In this document: one piece after another, positions 15,046-16,126 of the stretch | Position numbering within the stretch: the first letter of the stretch is position 1 | How the letters are laid out: every line of letters starts with the position of its first letter | Assembly (NCBI GenBank): GCA_012511485.1 | Contig: JAAZFZ010000074.1 | Location: 1-16,126, forward strand | DNA length: 16,126 nt | Source: Clostridiales bacterium | GTDB taxonomy: Bacteria; Bacillota; Clostridia; Oscillospirales; Acutalibacteraceae | Reading direction: 5' to 3' | Notes under the pieces: generated by a model | What the model was told of the DNA's origin: nothing | What the model saw: only the letters and a program-made list of their open reading frames with translations | Database searches by the model: none | Program-made: the position numbers and the translations under genes

Positions 15046-15071
15046 GGCGCAGGGGATTTCTCTCCTGTGCC
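15046..15071. other. Intergenic hairpin between the histidine phosphatase and VOC genes
   Basis: GGCGCAGGGGA and TCTCCTGTGCC pair over 11 bases with two G-U pairs and a 4-base loop. Neither strand has a T-run after it, so it is not a normal terminator. It could stabilise or process the shared mRNA, or pause RNA polymerase before the VOC gene. Confidence 0.5.
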
Positions 15072-15127
15072 GTTATTATCAATTGTGTGTATGAGCAGAT
15101 GTTGCGGAGTCCCTCACCTTATTGTGC

Positions 15128-15658
15128 TCAATTTAACAATTCCTCCTGCGGAATTCTTGCAACTATTTCGTAGCCGTTCCCCTCTCCCAGGGGCTGAATA
15201 ATCACCGTTTCCATTTCTTTAATCTGCCCTAAGCCGACACCTTCGGGGAAGCTGTGTGCGATTATGACCTTATTACTCCCCGCAGGCGGCGGCATTTCCA
15301 TTCTGGAATCAAAGCCTTCCAGCGCCTCTCGCTGCTCCTGCGGATTTTCACCTAACCTGTAAACCCCATACCAAAAGTAGTCCGTCTGCACATTCGGCCA
15401 GCCAAATGCCAGAAGCGCCGTTTCCGCCGTTCTGCAAAAAGGACTTGCCTCGACAGGTAAGCTAATCGGAATGTTTAATCTTTGCAGTACCTGCCCGTAG
15501 TTTATAGCCTGCCTTCTCCCCTGCTGAGAAAGGTTCCTCTGCGTAAAGCAATTGCTAAAATCGAGATTGGGCAAATCCTCCCCGACATCGGCGTGGGCAT
15601 GCCTTACATATAAAATATAGCCTCCGCTTCGCAGCAAATCCAACAACTCATTATTCAA
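15128..15658 (-). CDS. Histidine phosphatase family protein
   Basis: The 176-residue protein belongs to the histidine phosphatase (phosphoglycerate mutase-like) superfamily, which forms a phosphohistidine intermediate. The catalytic core is present: Arg19-His20 in YVRHAHAD, Arg76 in ASPFCRTAETA and the second His135 in VIIAHSFPEG. The usual RHG-E/Q motif is RHA-H here, so Gly21 is Ala and the next residue is His. LSQQGRRQA is the usual Ser/Thr-x-x-G-x-x-Q/A helix. The substrate is unknown; family members act on sugar phosphates, nucleotides or proteins. There is no signal peptide, so it should be cytoplasmic. The start is TTG at 15658: an in-frame TAG lies directly upstream and an AAGGTG site lies 6 bases before it. 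It heads a probable two-gene unit with the VOC gene and sits opposite the GSDH-fold gene. Confidence 0.9.
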   Translation of the reverse strand: MNNELLDLLRSGGYILYVRHAHADVGEDLPNLDFSNCFTQRNLSQQGRRQAINYGQVLQRLNIPISLPVEASPFCRTAETALLAFGWPNVQTDYFWYGVYRLGENPQEQREALEGFDSRMEMPPPAGSNKVIIAHSFPEGVGLGQIKEMETVIIQPLGEGNGYEIVARIPQEELLN

Positions 15659-15772
15659 CTATTTCACCTTCGCTTTTTCATGATACTACTATCATTTATA
15701 TTGCTCTGCTATTAAAAGCTGAACAAAAAAGCAAAGGCAACCGCCTGAAATACTTTATATCTTATCTCGACC

Positions 15773-15798
15773 AAAAAACGGCACCGAAAGCCAGGTGC
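15773..15798 (-). terminator. Probable intrinsic terminator of the exchanger gene
   Basis: On the minus strand GCACC (15794-15798) pairs with GGTGC (15781-15785) around an 8-base loop. CG and six T follow (15773-15778). The stem is short, but it lies 3 bases after the exchanger stop codon. A second weak AGGC-GGTT-GCCT hairpin with a T-run occurs further on, near 15725-15750. Confidence 0.65.
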
Positions 15799-15801
15799 TT
15801 G

Positions 15802-16126
15802 TTATATGAGCACTGAAATCACCTTATATGCAAGATACGCAACATAGAGCAATAAGAGGAGAATACCTGTTGGACGCTTGATTGCTTTTCGTGTCCATGA
15901 AACTATTAAGACAAAAGCTGTCAGCGCAATCATGAGGGCTACATCAAGCCACAATGCTAAATCCACACTTATCGGCGAAAGAACTGAAGATAAGCCGAGC
16001 ACAAGCAGGATATTGAAAATATTGCTGCCTATACAGTTGCCCAAAACAATTTCGGGCTCTTTTTTTATGGCTGCCATTATGCTCGTTATGAGCTCCGGCA
16101 TGGTTGTGGCAATAGCTACAACAGAC
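15802..16126 (-). CDS. C-terminal part of a Na+/Ca2+ exchanger-family (CaCA) membrane protein
   Basis: The last 107 codons of a cation/Ca2+ antiporter are visible; the rest lies beyond the right edge. The second alpha-repeat is clear: AIATTMPELITS, then GNCIGSNIFNILLVLGLSS. Known family members place the ion-coordinating acidic and Asn residues in these segments (Glu in PEL, Asn in GSNIFN). Two more hydrophobic helices follow, separated by a basic loop (WTRKAIKRP), and the protein ends with a hydrophobic tail, as in YrbG-type exchangers. The frame remains open to the window end, so the ATG at 16101 inside the alpha-repeat is not the true start. The stop is TAA, followed by a terminator. The ion exchanged cannot be told from this part. 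Confidence 0.93.
   Translation of the reverse strand, partial: SVVAIATTMPELITSIMAAIKKEPEIVLGNCIGSNIFNILLVLGLSSVLSPISVDLALWLDVALMIALTAFVLIVSWTRKAIKRPTGILLLLLYVAYLAYKVISVLI

Noticed and set aside
1..16126. CRISPR array, transposon, toxin-antitoxin pair, phage-defence cluster, tRNA or rRNA genes
   Set aside because: I saw no spaced direct repeats, transposase or integrase motifs, nuclease/helicase clusters or cloverleaf sequences on either strand; the genes are metabolic, membrane or surface proteins.

Overview
The window looks like a chromosomal segment of a low-to-moderate GC, spore-forming Firmicute, most likely in Clostridia (Oscillospiraceae or a related group). The reasons are GGAGG-type ribosome binding sites, several TTG starts, sigma-A promoters with extended -10 elements, clostridial-style CarB/CarA, YfbR, MgtC and DUF3048 proteins, and a remnant resembling spore photoproduct lyase. 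I see no tRNA, rRNA, CRISPR array, insertion sequence, integrase or phage gene.

Layout. Positions 1-1601 (minus strand) hold a membrane-bound O-acyltransferase (MBOAT/AlgI-like) interrupted by an in-frame TAG, followed by the first 59 codons of a membrane-anchored partner. Positions 1670-5945 (minus) hold carB and carA, which overlap by 8 bases and encode carbamoyl phosphate synthetase. The CarA glutaminase triad appears to have Tyr where His is expected. Positions 6121-7450 (minus) hold a two-gene unit, mgtC-like then yfbR-like (5'-deoxynucleotidase), behind an extended -10 promoter and a leader with tiny reading frames. Positions 7451-7978 contain no intact gene: they hold the mgtC leader and promoter, a hairpin that could mask a ribosome binding site, a decayed spore photoproduct lyase-like start, and the promoter of the next gene. 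Positions 7979-9076 (plus) hold a membrane-anchored DUF3048/YerB-like protein with a strong terminator.

Positions 9123-9194 (minus) keep the last 23 codons of what looks like an Ig-like or fibronectin-like surface domain. Positions 9209-13033 hold a divergent pair: a neutral ceramidase-like metallohydrolase (minus) and a secreted parallel beta-helix protein (plus). Their promoters sit back to back, and the ceramidase-side promoter is a perfect sigma-A consensus. Positions 13243-14625 (plus) hold a glucose/sorbosone dehydrogenase-fold protein without a signal peptide. It converges on a minus-strand pair, a histidine phosphatase and a VOC-fold protein. The window ends inside a Na+/Ca2+ exchanger-family gene (minus).

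How the genes fit together: carAB supplies carbamoyl phosphate for pyrimidines and/or arginine, and YfbR dephosphorylates deoxynucleoside monophosphates, so both touch nucleotide pools. The ceramidase-like and beta-helix proteins are probably co-regulated through the shared 10691-10834 region. I found no clearly new multi-gene system. The most notable features are signs of gene decay or altered catalysis (MBOAT amber codon, CarA His-to-Tyr, two gene remnants) and some regulatory details.
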